A stretch of DNA of 15,955 nt from Candidatus Omnitrophota bacterium (lineage in GTDB: Bacteria > Omnitrophota > Gorgyraeia > Gygaellales > Profunditerraquicolaceae), in NCBI GenBank assembly GCA_017995695.1, contig JAGOIJ010000026.1, forward strand, positions 1 through 15,955, in the 5' to 3' direction. Below the pieces are notes generated by a model. It made no database searches and was not told the DNA's origin. It was given only the letters and a program-made list of their open reading frames with translations. Every line of letters begins with the position of its first letter. Position 1 is the stretch's first letter. Shown one piece after another: positions 15,241 to 15,955 of the stretch. A program made the position numbers and the translations under genes.

Positions 15241-15955
15241 TTATTTTCCTATGCAAAAATCGCGGAAGATCCTTTCTATAATATCATCGCAACATTGCTT
15301 ACCGAGTATTTCGTCGCACTGCGACAGGGCGTCCTTCAAGCTGTGCGCGACAAATTCTATCGATAACCTATTATCTAACGAATGTATGCCTTCTTCAACA
15401 AATTTCTCTGCTCTCTTAAGCGCTTGGATATGCCTAAGATTGCTCACCATAGCAGATTCGCCGGCACCAACCGATCCTTTAAACACAGCGTTTGCAATGG
15501 CTGATTCCAATTCGTGCAATTGACCTGATTTTTTCGCCGATAAAGAAACAACAACGGGAAAGAGCCTTTTTATTTTTTCTTTATCGATTTTGTGGCGTAA
15601 ATCAATTTTATTGATGATGGCGATTGTTCGCCTAGGTTGCATGGTGCGCATAAGGGTAAGATCATGTTTATCCAACGGCCTGCTAACATCAAACACCAGT
15701 AACGTTAAATCTGCCTGACGGATAAAACGCCGAGAACGAGCAACCGCGTGCTTTTCAATGAGATCGCGCGGCTCGATAATGCCTGCCGTATCCACGATTC
15801 TGATAGGGATGCCCTTGATATCAATAATCTCTTCAATGGTATCGCGGGTGGTTCCGGCAACAGGAGTCACGATCGAACGCTCCTGCTTAAGTAAGGCGTT
15901 CAGCAATGATGATTTCCCAACATTGGCCTTGCCGCAAATCACCGCCTGCACACCC
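15241..15955 (-). CDS. mnmE: tRNA modification GTPase MnmE, C-terminal part (cut by the right edge)
   Basis: MnmE with MnmG installs the carboxymethylaminomethyl or aminomethyl group on wobble uridine 34 of certain tRNAs, using methylene-tetrahydrofolate and GTP. The visible 236 residues (from GTG at 15951) cover the inserted G domain and C-terminal helices: G1 GKANVGKS at 7-14, the switch I TTRDT at 34-38, G3 DTAG at 54-57, G4 NKID at 114-117 and the terminal CIGK at 233-236, whose cysteine is catalytic or ligand-contacting in the family. The frame is open to the window edge, and the codon before the GTG reads glycine as expected for internal MnmE sequence, so the gene starts outside. The N-terminal folate-binding domain is therefore not seen. 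folE follows 26 bases downstream. Confidence 0.97.
   Translation of the reverse strand, partial: GVQAVICGKANVGKSSLLNALLKQERSIVTPVAGTTRDTIEEIIDIKGIPIRIVDTAGIIEPRDLIEKHAVARSRRFIRQADLTLLVFDVSRPLDKHDLTLMRTMQPRRTIAIINKIDLRHKIDKEKIKRLFPVVVSLSAKKSGQLHELESAIANAVFKGSVGAGESAMVSNLRHIQALKRAEKFVEEGIHSLDNRLSIEFVAHSLKDALSQCDEILGKQCCDDIIERIFRDFCIGK

Noticed and set aside
1..15955. CRISPR array, defence island, prophage or transposon system
   Set aside because: No spaced repeat array, nuclease-helicase cassette, integrase or transposase is encoded; almost all genes belong to well-known housekeeping, transport or signalling families.

Overview
The window reads as chromosomal DNA from a diderm (Gram-negative-type) bacterium. 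It encodes a TolC-like outer-membrane factor, a lipoprotein-type efflux adaptor, an RND pump and an envelope-acting L,D-transpeptidase. Gene order, the tight head-to-tail overlaps and the protein flavour remind me of uncultured lineages such as Omnitrophota, but that placement is an impression from sequence style and no marker here proves it. Most genes are on the minus strand; only the left-end PilZ gene and comM are on the plus strand. No tRNA, rRNA, CRISPR array, transposase or phage gene is visible.

Left to right: (1) 2-472 (+) is the 3' part of a PilZ-domain protein that enters from the left. (2) 6560-476 (-) is a compact efflux operon read marR > outer-membrane factor > membrane-fusion protein > RND permease > PII-like protein. 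Every junction overlaps by 1 to 17 bases. A good sigma70-type promoter lies upstream, with three copies of a TTAACTAT motif over its -10, its leader and the start codon, a plausible MarR autoregulation region. (3) 6561-6873 is the only gap above 300 bases. It holds that promoter and a 72-base imperfect inverted repeat. (4) 11910-6874 (-) is a probable operon: membrane-anchored coiled-coil protein > DUF212/PAP2-like membrane protein > LysM-L,D-transpeptidase > accA > PadR-type regulator > PiT phosphate permease > DUF47 (PhoU-like) accessory protein. A near-consensus -10 sits so close to the first start codon that the message may be almost leaderless. (5) 12063-13583 (+) is comM, divergent from operon 4. 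(6) 15955-13587 (-) is mnmE (cut by the right edge) > folE > STAS-domain protein > HD-GYP phosphodiesterase.

Functional themes are drug or toxic-compound efflux under MarR control, envelope maintenance plus fatty-acid precursor supply plus phosphate import, competence or recombination helicase, folate and tRNA wobble modification, and cyclic-di-GMP signalling (PilZ effector at one end, HD-GYP enzyme at the other). I found no convincing wholly new system. The most unusual unit is the efflux operon, which combines an adaptor with no alpha-helical hairpin and a PII-like protein as its last gene.
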